A stretch of DNA of 63,574 nucleotides from Lachnospiraceae bacterium (GTDB lineage Bacteria; Bacillota; Clostridia; Lachnospirales; Lachnospiraceae), in NCBI GenBank assembly GCA_017469935.1, contig JAFUFL010000002.1, forward strand, positions 1 to 63,574, given 5' to 3'. The notes below the pieces were generated by a model. That model ran no database searches. It was given only the letters and a program-made list of their open reading frames with translations, and was not told where the DNA came from. Each line of letters opens with the position of its first letter. Position 1 is the first letter of the stretch. Positions 7,780 through 15,997 of this stretch are shown piece after piece. Both the position numbers and the translations under genes were made by a program.

Positions 7780-9006
7780 ATGAAAAAAGAGAGTTTTACA
7801 AGCAGTTTGCCGTTCAGGCTTCTGGTCGCGCTGGCCGTAGGTATCGGCGCAGGCCTGATCCTGAGTGCCATGGAAGGAAGCGGCATCGCGACAGCGCTGC
7901 TCAACATTATTGTCACGGTTAAGTTCATAGCCAGTCAGTTCATCAATTTCTGCGTGCCGCTGATCATCATCGGCTTCATCGCACCTTCGATCACAAGGCT
8001 CGGCAACAATGCCTCCCGCATGCTGATCGTTGCGCTCTGCATCGCGTACATTTCGTCGATTGGCGCGGCGTTCTTCGCGACAGGGGCGGGCTTCACTATT
8101 TTGCCCTTCCTTCATATCAGCCCTGAAGTGGACGGACTTAAGGAACTGCCTCCGGTCGTGTTCGAGCTGACCATCCCGCAGATCATGCCCGTCATGTCGG
8201 CACTGTTCTTCTCCGTGCTGGTGGGTCTGTCCGCTGCATGGAACGGCAGCAGGCTGGTCACAAGCATTCTGGAGGAATTCCAGCAGATCGTGCTGAGCAT
8301 TGTCACAAGGTTCGTCATTCCGGTACTGCCGATCCTGATCGGCTGCACCTTCTGCACGCTGGCTTATGAAGGAACGATCACGAAGCAGCTTCCGATCTTC
8401 CTGATCATCATTGTGATCGTCATGATCGGCCACTACATCTGGCTGGCTCTTCTGTACGGTATTGCAGGTGCTTATTCCGGAAAGAATCCGTTTGATATCA
8501 TTAAGAACTACGGCCCCGCATACATGACGGCGGTCGGAACCATGTCCAGCGCGGCTACACTGTCTGTGGCACTGGACTGCGCGAGAAAGTCCGAGCCTCC
8601 GCTCCGCGATGACCTGGTGAACTTCGGCATTCCGCTTTTCGCCAACATTCATCTGTGCGGATCCGTTATGACAGAGACGTTCTTCGTCATGGCAGTGTCC
8701 AAGATGCTGTACGGCGAATTCCCGTCACCCGGCAAGATGATCCTGTTCTGCCTGCTTCTGGGCGTCTTCGCCATCGGCGCGCCCGGCGTTCCCGGCGGAA
8801 CCGTCATGGCTTCCCTTGGCCTGATCACCGGCGTTCTCGGCTTCGACGAGAACGGCACGGCGCTGATGCTGACCATCTTCGCTCTGCAGGATTCCTTCGG
8901 AACAGCCTGCAACGTCACAGGCGACGGCGCGCTGACTCTGTTCCTCACCGGATATGCGGAGAAGCACGGTATTGCGGAAGTGAAGCCGGAAGACAGTCTG
9001 GAGTAA
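7780..9006 (+). CDS. Dicarboxylate/amino acid:cation symporter (DAACS family)
   Basis: This 408-aa integral membrane protein has about eight hydrophobic segments. Features of the glutamate/serine symporter family are present: the VPLIIIGFIAPSI stretch, the serine-rich MSSAATLSVAL segment, the conserved FANIHLCGS region near residue 290 and GAPGVPGGTVMAS in the substrate hairpin region. It lies 77 bases after the desulfidase, and the first strong terminator comes after this gene, so the two form an operon. Uptake of cysteine or serine for the neighbouring enzyme is the natural inference. A YhaO-type carrier, the usual CyuA partner in enterobacteria, is absent. Confidence 0.88.
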   Translation: MKKESFTSSLPFRLLVALAVGIGAGLILSAMEGSGIATALLNIIVTVKFIASQFINFCVPLIIIGFIAPSITRLGNNASRMLIVALCIAYISSIGAAFFATGAGFTILPFLHISPEVDGLKELPPVVFELTIPQIMPVMSALFFSVLVGLSAAWNGSRLVTSILEEFQQIVLSIVTRFVIPVLPILIGCTFCTLAYEGTITKQLPIFLIIIVIVMIGHYIWLALLYGIAGAYSGKNPFDIIKNYGPAYMTAVGTMSSAATLSVALDCARKSEPPLRDDLVNFGIPLFANIHLCGSVMTETFFVMAVSKMLYGEFPSPGKMILFCLLLGVFAIGAPGVPGGTVMASLGLITGVLGFDENGTALMLTIFALQDSFGTACNVTGDGALTLFLTGYAEKHGIAEVKPEDSLE

Positions 9007-9072
9007 AACTGCATCGCGGCATTGAACGAGAGCTGTCACATTTGTCATGCGACTACCTGAAATAAATGTTGA

Positions 9073-9098
9073 AAATCCGGCCGGAAGGCCGGATTTTT
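9073..9098 (+). terminator. Terminator of the desulfidase-symporter operon
   Basis: AAATCCGGCC (9073-9082), a GGAA loop and GGCCGGATTTTT form a near-perfect hairpin with a T run. Confidence 0.9.
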
Positions 9099-9217
9099 GA
9101 GTTTCCTGAGGGTTTGGCGTTTTCTGTGGACCTTGGTTGGATCATATGAGGGGTATTGGGTCAATCTGCCCCCATAGAAAACAAGAAAAAAAGTATTCAA
9201 ATAATCCAACGTTCACA

Positions 9218-9252
9218 GAAACCTCAACTCACCCCAGGAAACCTCAACTCAC
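9218..9252. repeat. Pair of 15-bp direct repeats at the trpB2 3' end
   Basis: GAAACCTCAACTCAC occurs at 9218-9232 and again at 9238-9252, separated by five bases. The second copy overlaps the stop codon of the minus-strand TrpB2 gene. It may be a small duplication scar. Confidence 0.7.
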
Positions 9253-10625
9253 ACTTTCGGAAGCTTCGCACGGAAAACGTCGAGTTCCTCATCGGTCGGG
9301 ACGTAGTCCGTCATCAGGCCGTCGTGATATTTCTCATAAGCGACCATATCGAAGTAACCGGTACCGGTGAGGCCGAAGACGATGTTCTTGGCTTCGCCGG
9401 TTTCTTTGCACTTAAGGGCCTCGTCGATGGCGACGCGGATCGCGTGGGAGCTCTCAGGTGCCGGCAGAATGCCTTCGACGCGGGCGAACATCTCAGCGGC
9501 TTCGAAGACTTCGGTCTGCTTGACGGAAACAGCTTCCATAAGGCCGTCGTCGTAGAGCTGGGAGAGCACGGGGCTCATGCCGTGGTAGCGAAGGCCGCCT
9601 GCGTGGTTTGGCGCGGGGATGAAATCGCTGCCCAGCGTGTACATCTTGGCGAGCGGGCAGACCATGCCGGTATCGCAGAAGTCATAGGCGTAGACGCCGC
9701 GGGTGAAGCTGGGGCAGGAAGACGGCTCGACGGCGATGATGCGGTAGTCCGCCTCGCCGCGCAGTTTCTCGCCCATGAAAGGTGCAATAAGGCCGCCCAG
9801 GTTGGAGCCGCCGCCGGCGCAGCCGATGATCATGTCGGCCTTGACGCCGTATTTATCGAGAGCCGCCTTGGTCTCGAGACCGATGACGGACTGGTGCAGA
9901 AGGACCTGATTGAGCACGGAGCCGAGTACATAGCGGTATCCGGGATTTGTGACGGCGACTTCCACTGCCTCGGAGATCGCGCACCCGAGGGAGCCTGTCG
10001 TGCCGGGATGCTCGGCGAGGATCTTGCGGCCGACCTGCGTCGTGTCGGACGGAGAGGGAGTCACAGAAGCGCCGTAGGTGCGCATGACTTCGCGGCGGAA
10101 CGGCTTCTGCTCGTAGCTCACCTTGACCATGTAGACCTTGCAGTCGAGGTCAAAATAGGAACAAGCCATGGACAGCGCAGTACCCCACTGGCCGGCACCG
10201 GTCTCGGTGGTGACGCCTTTGAGGCCTTGCTTTTTTGCATAATATGCCTGAGGGACCGCGGAGTTGAGCTTGTGGCTTCCGCTCGTGTTGTTGCCCTCGA
10301 ACTTGTAATAGATATGTGCGGGAGTCTGCAGCTTCTCCTCGAGGCAGTAAGCGCGCACCAGCGGTGACGGGCGGTACATCTTGTAGAAGCTCTGGATTTC
10401 TTCGGGGATCGGAATATAGGCATTCTCGTTGTCGAGTTCCTGAGCGACCAGCTCTTCGCAGAAAACGGCGCTGAGCTCCTCGGCGGTCATAGGCTGGAGG
10501 GTCCCGGGGTTGAGAAGGGGAGCGGGCTTGTTCTTCATATCCGCCCTGACGTTATACCATGTCTTGGGGATCTCGTTCTCGGAGAGATAGATCTTGTAGG
10601 GAATCTTCTGATTGTTGTTTGCCAT
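9249..10625 (-). CDS. trpB: TrpB2-type tryptophan synthase beta-like PLP enzyme
   Basis: The 458-aa protein is of the longer TrpB2 class. The pyridoxal-phosphate lysine lies in SGSHKLNSA (about residue 118), the phosphate loop is CAGGGSNLGG (~270), and RPSPLVRAY and ETGAGQWGTA match the family. The N-terminal extension to the first motif is typical of TrpB2. It condenses indole (or a related nucleophile) with serine to make tryptophan; TrpB2 enzymes often act without a TrpA partner, and no trpA is present here. AAAGGAG precedes the ATG. A Trp-specific T-box and its promoter lie upstream, which supports a true role in tryptophan supply. Confidence 0.92.
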   Translation of the reverse strand: MANNNQKIPYKIYLSENEIPKTWYNVRADMKNKPAPLLNPGTLQPMTAEELSAVFCEELVAQELDNENAYIPIPEEIQSFYKMYRPSPLVRAYCLEEKLQTPAHIYYKFEGNNTSGSHKLNSAVPQAYYAKKQGLKGVTTETGAGQWGTALSMACSYFDLDCKVYMVKVSYEQKPFRREVMRTYGASVTPSPSDTTQVGRKILAEHPGTTGSLGCAISEAVEVAVTNPGYRYVLGSVLNQVLLHQSVIGLETKAALDKYGVKADMIIGCAGGGSNLGGLIAPFMGEKLRGEADYRIIAVEPSSCPSFTRGVYAYDFCDTGMVCPLAKMYTLGSDFIPAPNHAGGLRYHGMSPVLSQLYDDGLMEAVSVKQTEVFEAAEMFARVEGILPAPESSHAIRVAIDEALKCKETGEAKNIVFGLTGTGYFDMVAYEKYHDGLMTDYVPTDEELDVFRAKLPKV

Positions 10626-10718
10626 GGTTTTACTCCTTTCGCATTGAACTTTGCGGCGCGGGTGCGCCGGTGATTTAGTATGCTCGGGACGGGGGTGCTG
10701 TCTTTTTTATGGCTGATT

Positions 10719-10863
10719 CAATGAGCCATGCCGACAGGTCTCTGCGCCGCTGCGCGGCTTGTGACTGTCGCGGCATTCGCCGTATGCATCCGGTCTGTCA
10801 AGCGTCCAGCTGAGAGTGAACTCTCGCTGTACACTTGCCATCCCGTCTGCGCATGGCTCATTG
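10719..10863 (-). ncRNA. Structured leader segment between the T-box and trpB2
   Basis: A perfect 13-bp inverted repeat, CAATGAGCCATGC (10719-10731) and GCATGGCTCATTG (10851-10863), encloses several local hairpins: CGACAG/CTGTCG, GCCGC/GCGGC, CGGC-ATTC-GCCG and GAGAG-TGAA-CTCTC. On the trpB2 message this would be a multibranched domain after the T-box terminator. The strand distal to the T-box can also pair with a nearby AGCCAT, giving an alternative fold. No known riboswitch was recognised. Confidence 0.5.
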
Positions 10864-10872
10864 CTAACGCGC

Positions 10873-11150
10873 AAAAGACCCTGTCCCAGTGTTATTTGCT
10901 GGGACAGGGTCTGAATGAACAAATCCTGCGGTGCCACCCGGCTTGACGTGATACCACGCCCACTTAACGCATACTGACATATGCTGACTTTGTTAACGAA
11001 GTGTCTGCTCCGTCTCGCATACACCCGAATTCAAGCTTAAATCCGGTTTCTGCTCGCCCTCGGAAGTCCATTCGATTCTCGTGTCACACTGCAATCCCAC
11101 CACCTGCAGCTCTCTGCGGAAACATTGAAAGAATCTACTCACTCTTCTTC
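10873..11150 (-). promoter_or_regulatory. T-box riboswitch, tryptophan specifier
   Basis: On the minus strand the T-box sequence GGGTGGCACCGCA (10927-10939 region) is followed by a terminator, GACCCTGTCCCAG/CTGGGACAGGGTC (10877-10911), with a short T run. Upstream, AGAGAGC and the stem I bulges are recognisable, and the specifier loop reads GAATGGAC with TGG (Trp) at 11068-11070. Uncharged tRNA-Trp would stabilise the antiterminator and switch on trpB2. Confidence 0.9.
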
Positions 11151-11163
11151 AACGGTTTAATAC

Positions 11164-11192
11164 TTTATATCATTAAACTGAAAAGCTGTCAA
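11164..11192 (-). promoter_or_regulatory. Sigma-A promoter for the T-box/trpB2 transcript
   Basis: On the minus strand TTGACA (plus 11187-11192) and TATAAA (plus 11164-11169) are separated by 17 bases and lie just upstream of the T-box. Confidence 0.85.
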
Positions 11193-11385
11193 CGGTTTTT
11201 TGAGATGTGGCTGCCACAACTAGTTATGATGCGGTTGATGCGAGCGCCGATGGCTGCTTCGGTAGAATTAATCATACATTAAAATTACATGGGTAAGTTC
11301 GTATTTGTGTATAATAGCGATAGTCAAACATTATATCATAGGATATGGCATTGGCAGAATTATTATTATTTGAGGAGGCTATGTT

Positions 11386-12948
11386 ATGAAAAGAAGATTG
11401 GCTATTTTGGTTTTATTACTAACAGCTTTACTGCTGAGCAGCTGTAAAAAGAACGAAAATGCAACATCTGTCGGGAGTACTGCAAGCGTACAAAATGACG
11501 AAGAAGATGAAGGGAAATCGAGTGGGTTATCGGCTGCTCAAGGCGAGCAGGAGCAGGGTGATGAAAACATTAATGATAATTTGGGACTGCGCTATGTAGA
11601 TGTGTTATTACCCTATCAAAATGGTCTGACATGGGCGCTGTTTTATGATGAGAAATATCAGGATACTTTAGCAGGAGTTATAAACAAAAACGGTGATCTT
11701 TTGTATTACTATCCCAGTTTTTTTATGAATCAAGATAATACTGAGTTACGGCCAACCGCATTTGACAGTAACGGACGCGGTATTATGAGGATGAGAGTAA
11801 AAGGGGGAAGTCAAACACAGATTTTGTTTGAGATCGATAAAAGCGGGAATCTTCAGGCTTCAAATTTACCGGGGGAGTACGGCGTCGATATTTATCGCGA
11901 TTTTAAAACAATAGATGACGAAGAAGAATATATTTGCGTGAGGAATATTAATGAAACAATTGACAGTGTTGAGATCAGTTATACTTTTTATGATCTGAAT
12001 GGAAAGCAAACAGGCGGATTCTCAATGGATTATACGGATCGTTATTGGGATGAGACACTGCCCAATACTGTATCATTGCCTTCAGTTGAGTATTGCGGGT
12101 CCGGAGTTTATGTCGTATATGGAGAACTTCTAAAAGACAGGGTAGAAGGTATATATTTTGCCAAGGAAGATAAATGGGTGGATTACTATTCGAACAGATC
12201 ACAAGACGAAGACTATCTGTCCGGCAGGCAGTATCACAATGTAATTGTTCATAATGGTTATGTTATTGATGATTGCACTAATGACAGCAGTTTCATTGTT
12301 TACGACGATAAAGGGAATGTTGTTCGAAATTGCAGTTTTAAGTCACAAAATGCAATGAAAAATATTATCGGTATGTCGGGCTCAAAAATCTATTTGTACG
12401 AAGTAAGTGATGCAGGTTTTGAGATGGATACCACATGCTATACGTATGATGTTGATACAGACACATTCAGTAAGTTCTCGGGAGAATATGACGAAAGGAT
12501 GATACTTAATAAGGAAATTGAGAGTCGTGGCACGAGTAACACGATTGCAGTAGATGATTCAGTGTTTGCGGTCCTTTTAGAGGGGGAAAAAAGCGACTAT
12601 CTTGGGCTATATGCCCCCGATTCGCAAGAACTGATATGTGATCCGATCAAAACGCAGGGTGGCATTGTTGATATCTCTATTGTAAATGATTATTTATTCG
12701 TTCAAGCCGGAATTCAAAATGGGGCAGTGCATTGTTTTGTTTATGATAAAAAAGGTAATCTGGTCAAAACAATTGAAGGACCTGGAGGTGATAGTTTTTC
12801 AATCTATTATGGCGATGGAGTATATATTTGCACATACAATGTTCCACTGAATCATCGTGGGTACATGGAAGCTTATGACGAGAAAATGAACCTTCTGTTT
12901 ACATCAGAAGATATTAATTATTCAAATGCCAAAATGATCAATCCGTAA
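11386..12948 (+). CDS. Uncharacterised lipoprotein, A+T-rich
   Basis: This 520-aa protein begins with a lipoprotein signal (ALLLSSC, Cys near residue 21) after TGAGGAGG. The mature part starts with a charged, low-complexity linker and continues as a beta-rich region with recurring YDEK/YDDKGN-like turns (NKNGDL, DDKGNVV, DKKGNLV, DEKMNL), suggesting a beta-propeller or WG-repeat-like fold. I recognise no family. Its DNA is visibly more A+T-rich than either neighbour and it stands alone with its own -10 (TATAAT at 11310-11315) and terminator, which suggests separate acquisition. Confidence 0.75.
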   Translation: MKRRLAILVLLLTALLLSSCKKNENATSVGSTASVQNDEEDEGKSSGLSAAQGEQEQGDENINDNLGLRYVDVLLPYQNGLTWALFYDEKYQDTLAGVINKNGDLLYYYPSFFMNQDNTELRPTAFDSNGRGIMRMRVKGGSQTQILFEIDKSGNLQASNLPGEYGVDIYRDFKTIDDEEEYICVRNINETIDSVEISYTFYDLNGKQTGGFSMDYTDRYWDETLPNTVSLPSVEYCGSGVYVVYGELLKDRVEGIYFAKEDKWVDYYSNRSQDEDYLSGRQYHNVIVHNGYVIDDCTNDSSFIVYDDKGNVVRNCSFKSQNAMKNIIGMSGSKIYLYEVSDAGFEMDTTCYTYDVDTDTFSKFSGEYDERMILNKEIESRGTSNTIAVDDSVFAVLLEGEKSDYLGLYAPDSQELICDPIKTQGGIVDISIVNDYLFVQAGIQNGAVHCFVYDKKGNLVKTIEGPGGDSFSIYYGDGVYICTYNVPLNHRGYMEAYDEKMNLLFTSEDINYSNAKMINP

Positions 12949-12965
12949 TATACAGATCATACCTG

Positions 12966-13016
12966 ATGCGAGGGGGGAGTAACGGTTATCCGGAACTTCC
13001 CCCTCGCATTGTCTTT
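12966..13016 (+). terminator. Terminator of the lipoprotein gene
   Basis: ATGCGAGGGGGGAGT (12966-12980) pairs with ACTTCCCCCTCGCAT (12995-13009), followed by TGTCTTT. Confidence 0.85.
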
Positions 13017-13139
13017 GCGGCCTGCGGCTCCCTCGCAAGAGTCCCGACGGAGACTTTTGCAATGCTATACTAAAGCCTGCCGAAAAATGGTAAAATGGAC
13101 GTATCGAACTGCAGACCGTTTTCAGGACAGGAGGTCTTT

Positions 13140-14639
13140 ATGATCAGTAAAAAAATATACCGTTCTGATATGATTAGTTGTGTATTATGTAACGATGCAC
13201 CGTGTACAGGAGCCTGCGGAAAGATCGATCCCGCGTTGCTCCTCAGAAGCGTGTGGTTTGACAATGAAAATATGGCGGCCGATGTTCTGCCGGAGGGGAA
13301 TCCCTGTGCGGAATGTCCCGCGCCGTGTGAAGCGGCGTGCGTGCGCCCGCATCAGGTGCCGATCAGGAAGCTGATCACACGGCTCCATGAGGAAGTGAAG
13401 CCGGTATTGGAGATCCCCATGCCGGCCGATGAGGAGCGGCTGCGCACAGAGCTGTGCGGGATCCCTCTGGAGAATCCTTTCCTGCTCTCGTCGTCGGTCG
13501 TGGCGAGCACTTATGATATGTGTGCCCGGGCTTTTGAAGCCGGCTGGGCGGGAGCGGCGTTCAAGACGATCTGCTCCCTGGAAATCCACGAGGCGTCGCC
13601 CCGGTATTCGGCGATCAACGGCGACAACGGCGGCATCATCGGCTTTAAGAATGTGGAGCAGCTCTCCGACCACAGCGTGGAAGAGAATATGGAGATCTTC
13701 CGCCGCCTGAAGGCAAATTATCCGACCAAGTTCATTCTGGCGTCGATCATGGGAACGGACGACGAGGACTGGGAGCGCCTGGCGCGCCTGTGTGAGGAGA
13801 ACGGGGCGGACGCCATCGAGCTCAATTTCTCCTGTCCCAATATGGCGGAAGGCGGCCTGGGCTCGGATATCGGGCAGGTGCCGGAGCTGGTGGAGAGATT
13901 TACGGCGGCGGCCCGCCGCGGCGCGAAGATCCCGATTCTGGCCAAGCTCACCCCCAACGTCGACCGGATGAGCCCTGCCGCGGAAGCGGCAAAGCGCGGA
14001 GGGGCGGACGGAATCGCCGCGATCAACACGATCAAGAGCATTATCGGGGTCAATCCCCACACGTATGTCTCGGCGCCGGCGGTGCACGGGATGTCCGCCG
14101 TGGGCGGATACAGCGGCAACGCCGTAAAGCCGATCGCGCTGCGCTTTATCGCGGAGATGGGGCACAATCCCGAACCGGCGGACATGCATCTGAGCGCCAT
14201 GGGCGGCATCGAGTGCTGGTCGGACGCGCTGGAGTTCATCATGATGGGGGCGGGCAGCGTGCAGGTCACTACGGCCGTCATGCAGTACGGGTACCGGATC
14301 ATCGACGACCTGAAGTCGGGCCTGAATTACTACCTTGCGGCGAAGGGCCTGGACAATGTCTCCCGGGTGAAGGGAGTCGGGCTGGAAGGCGTCAGCGACA
14401 CGACGGACGTCCTGGAGAGAGACACGATCGTCTACCCCAAATTCAACATGAAGAAGTGCATCGGCTGCGGGCGCTGTGAGATCTCCTGCGCGGACGGAGG
14501 GCATCAGGCGATCACCCTCTCGCCGGAGCGCAGGCCGCAGATGAATGCGGCCAAATGCGTCGGATGCCACCTGTGCGTGCTGGTATGTCCGCAGAGGGCG
14601 ATCAAATCCAGCGGCAGGAGAATAGTGAAAAAGACATGA
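13140..14639 (+). CDS. preA: PreA-like dihydropyrimidine dehydrogenase subunit with extra N-terminal Fe-S domain
   Basis: The start is the ATG at 13140 behind CAGGAGG (499 aa). Residues ~10-75 carry two Cys clusters (CVLCNDAPCTGAC and CAECPAPCEAAC) like the Fe-S segment at the N-terminus of full-length DPD/PreT. A dihydroorotate-dehydrogenase-type FMN barrel follows (ELNFSCPNM, AINTIKS, GGYSGNAVKPIALR). The C-terminus has two 4Fe-4S ferredoxin motifs, CIGCGRCEISC and CVGCHLCVLVC. PreA reduces uracil/thymine with PreT, which is absent; the extra N-terminal cluster may receive electrons instead. Its stop overlaps the MATE start. A related substrate (hydantoin-like or drug-like pyrimidine) cannot be excluded. 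Confidence 0.85.
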   Translation: MISKKIYRSDMISCVLCNDAPCTGACGKIDPALLLRSVWFDNENMAADVLPEGNPCAECPAPCEAACVRPHQVPIRKLITRLHEEVKPVLEIPMPADEERLRTELCGIPLENPFLLSSSVVASTYDMCARAFEAGWAGAAFKTICSLEIHEASPRYSAINGDNGGIIGFKNVEQLSDHSVEENMEIFRRLKANYPTKFILASIMGTDDEDWERLARLCEENGADAIELNFSCPNMAEGGLGSDIGQVPELVERFTAAARRGAKIPILAKLTPNVDRMSPAAEAAKRGGADGIAAINTIKSIIGVNPHTYVSAPAVHGMSAVGGYSGNAVKPIALRFIAEMGHNPEPADMHLSAMGGIECWSDALEFIMMGAGSVQVTTAVMQYGYRIIDDLKSGLNYYLAAKGLDNVSRVKGVGLEGVSDTTDVLERDTIVYPKFNMKKCIGCGRCEISCADGGHQAITLSPERRPQMNAAKCVGCHLCVLVCPQRAIKSSGRRIVKKT

Positions 14640-15997
14640 GAGATATGACAAAGGGCGAGCCCTACGGACATCTGTGGCGCTACGCTTTGCCGCTGCTTCT
14701 GGGAAACTGGCTGCAGCTTGCCTATAACGCGGTGGATTCGATCATCGCGGGCCGATTTATCGGCCAAAACGCCCTGGCTGCGGAGGGAATCGCGGCTCCG
14801 GTGATGAACCTGGTGATCCTGGCGATCAGCGGGACGTGCATCGGGGCGGGCGTACTCATGAGCGAGTACTTCGGGGCAAAAAATTACGGAAAACTGAAAA
14901 AGACCATGTCCACCATGCTGCTGTGCGGCGCGGCCGTGTGCCTGGTCACTGCAGGGCTGGGCTTTATCCTGACGCCGCAGATCCTTCGTTTCATGGAGGT
15001 GCCGGACGAGATCTTTGCCATCACGGTGATCTATATGCGGATCACGTTTCTGGGGGCGCCCTTCACCTTCTTCTACAATGCCATCGCGGCGGGAATGAAG
15101 AGCGTGGGCGACTCCAAGACGCCGCTCAAGTTTCTGATGTTCTCGGCGCTCCTCAACGCCGGATTGGACCTGATCTTTCTGGGACTGCTGGGCTTCGGGA
15201 TTGTATGCAGCGCGGTCACGACGGTCGTCGCGGAGGCGGTCTCCGCGGGCCTTGCGGCTTACTACATGGCGACCAGGGAGCCTGTGCTGAGCCCTTTTGG
15301 GAGCCGATGGAGCGTAGACGGCGATATTTTGGCGGATATTCTCAGGTACGGGCTGCCGAGCGCGCTGCAGCAGACCATCCAGCCCGTGTGCAAGGTCCTC
15401 ATCCAGGGGCAGGTCAACGCGCTGGGAGTCAGCAGCATCGCGGCCTTCAACGCGGTGACCAGAGTGGACGATTTTGCCTGCATACCCGAGCAGGGGATTG
15501 GCGCGTCGATCTCGACCTTTGTGGCGCAGAACCGGGGGGCGGGCCGTAAGGACCGGATCCGGCCGGGCTACAGGGCGGGCGTCACGCTGGGACTGATGTA
15601 CTACGTGGTCATCTGCGCGGTGGGACTTTTCCTGCGAAGGCCCATCGTGAGCATGTTCGTGACGGGGAGCGGCGCCGAGGAAGTGGTGCGCCTGGGAAGC
15701 GAGTACCTGGGCGTGATGGCCTTCTTCTACCTGTGGCCGGCCCTGACCAACGCCGTGCAGGGCTTTTTCAGAGGAATGGGAAAGATGTTCACCACCGTGA
15801 TCTTCACGTTCGTGCAGGCGTCGATCCGCACTGTGAGCACGATGATCCTGGCGCCCCGGATGGGGATCGTGGGCATCGCTTATTCCTGCATGATCGGGTG
15901 GTCGGTCATGCTTTTCTTTGAGACCATTTACTATTTCATCACCTGCAAAAAGCTGGGGCTTCCCCGGAAGGAGGGACAAGTTGACGGCGCTGTTTGA
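14636..15997 (+). CDS. MATE-family multidrug/sodium antiporter
   Basis: I chose the ATG at 14636, which overlaps the preA stop by ATGA, giving 453 aa. Twelve hydrophobic segments in two halves are visible, with the MATE signatures LPLLLGNWLQLAYNAVDSIIAGRFIG and PSALQQTIQPVCKVLIQGQVNALG in matching positions of each half. MATE pumps expel organic cations or metabolites using Na+ or H+. Translational coupling to PreA and to the amidohydrolase that follows suggests that it moves a substrate or product of that pathway, which is unusual for a MATE gene. Confidence 0.9.
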   Translation: MRDMTKGEPYGHLWRYALPLLLGNWLQLAYNAVDSIIAGRFIGQNALAAEGIAAPVMNLVILAISGTCIGAGVLMSEYFGAKNYGKLKKTMSTMLLCGAAVCLVTAGLGFILTPQILRFMEVPDEIFAITVIYMRITFLGAPFTFFYNAIAAGMKSVGDSKTPLKFLMFSALLNAGLDLIFLGLLGFGIVCSAVTTVVAEAVSAGLAAYYMATREPVLSPFGSRWSVDGDILADILRYGLPSALQQTIQPVCKVLIQGQVNALGVSSIAAFNAVTRVDDFACIPEQGIGASISTFVAQNRGAGRKDRIRPGYRAGVTLGLMYYVVICAVGLFLRRPIVSMFVTGSGAEEVVRLGSEYLGVMAFFYLWPALTNAVQGFFRGMGKMFTTVIFTFVQASIRTVSTMILAPRMGIVGIAYSCMIGWSVMLFFETIYYFITCKKLGLPRKEGQVDGAV

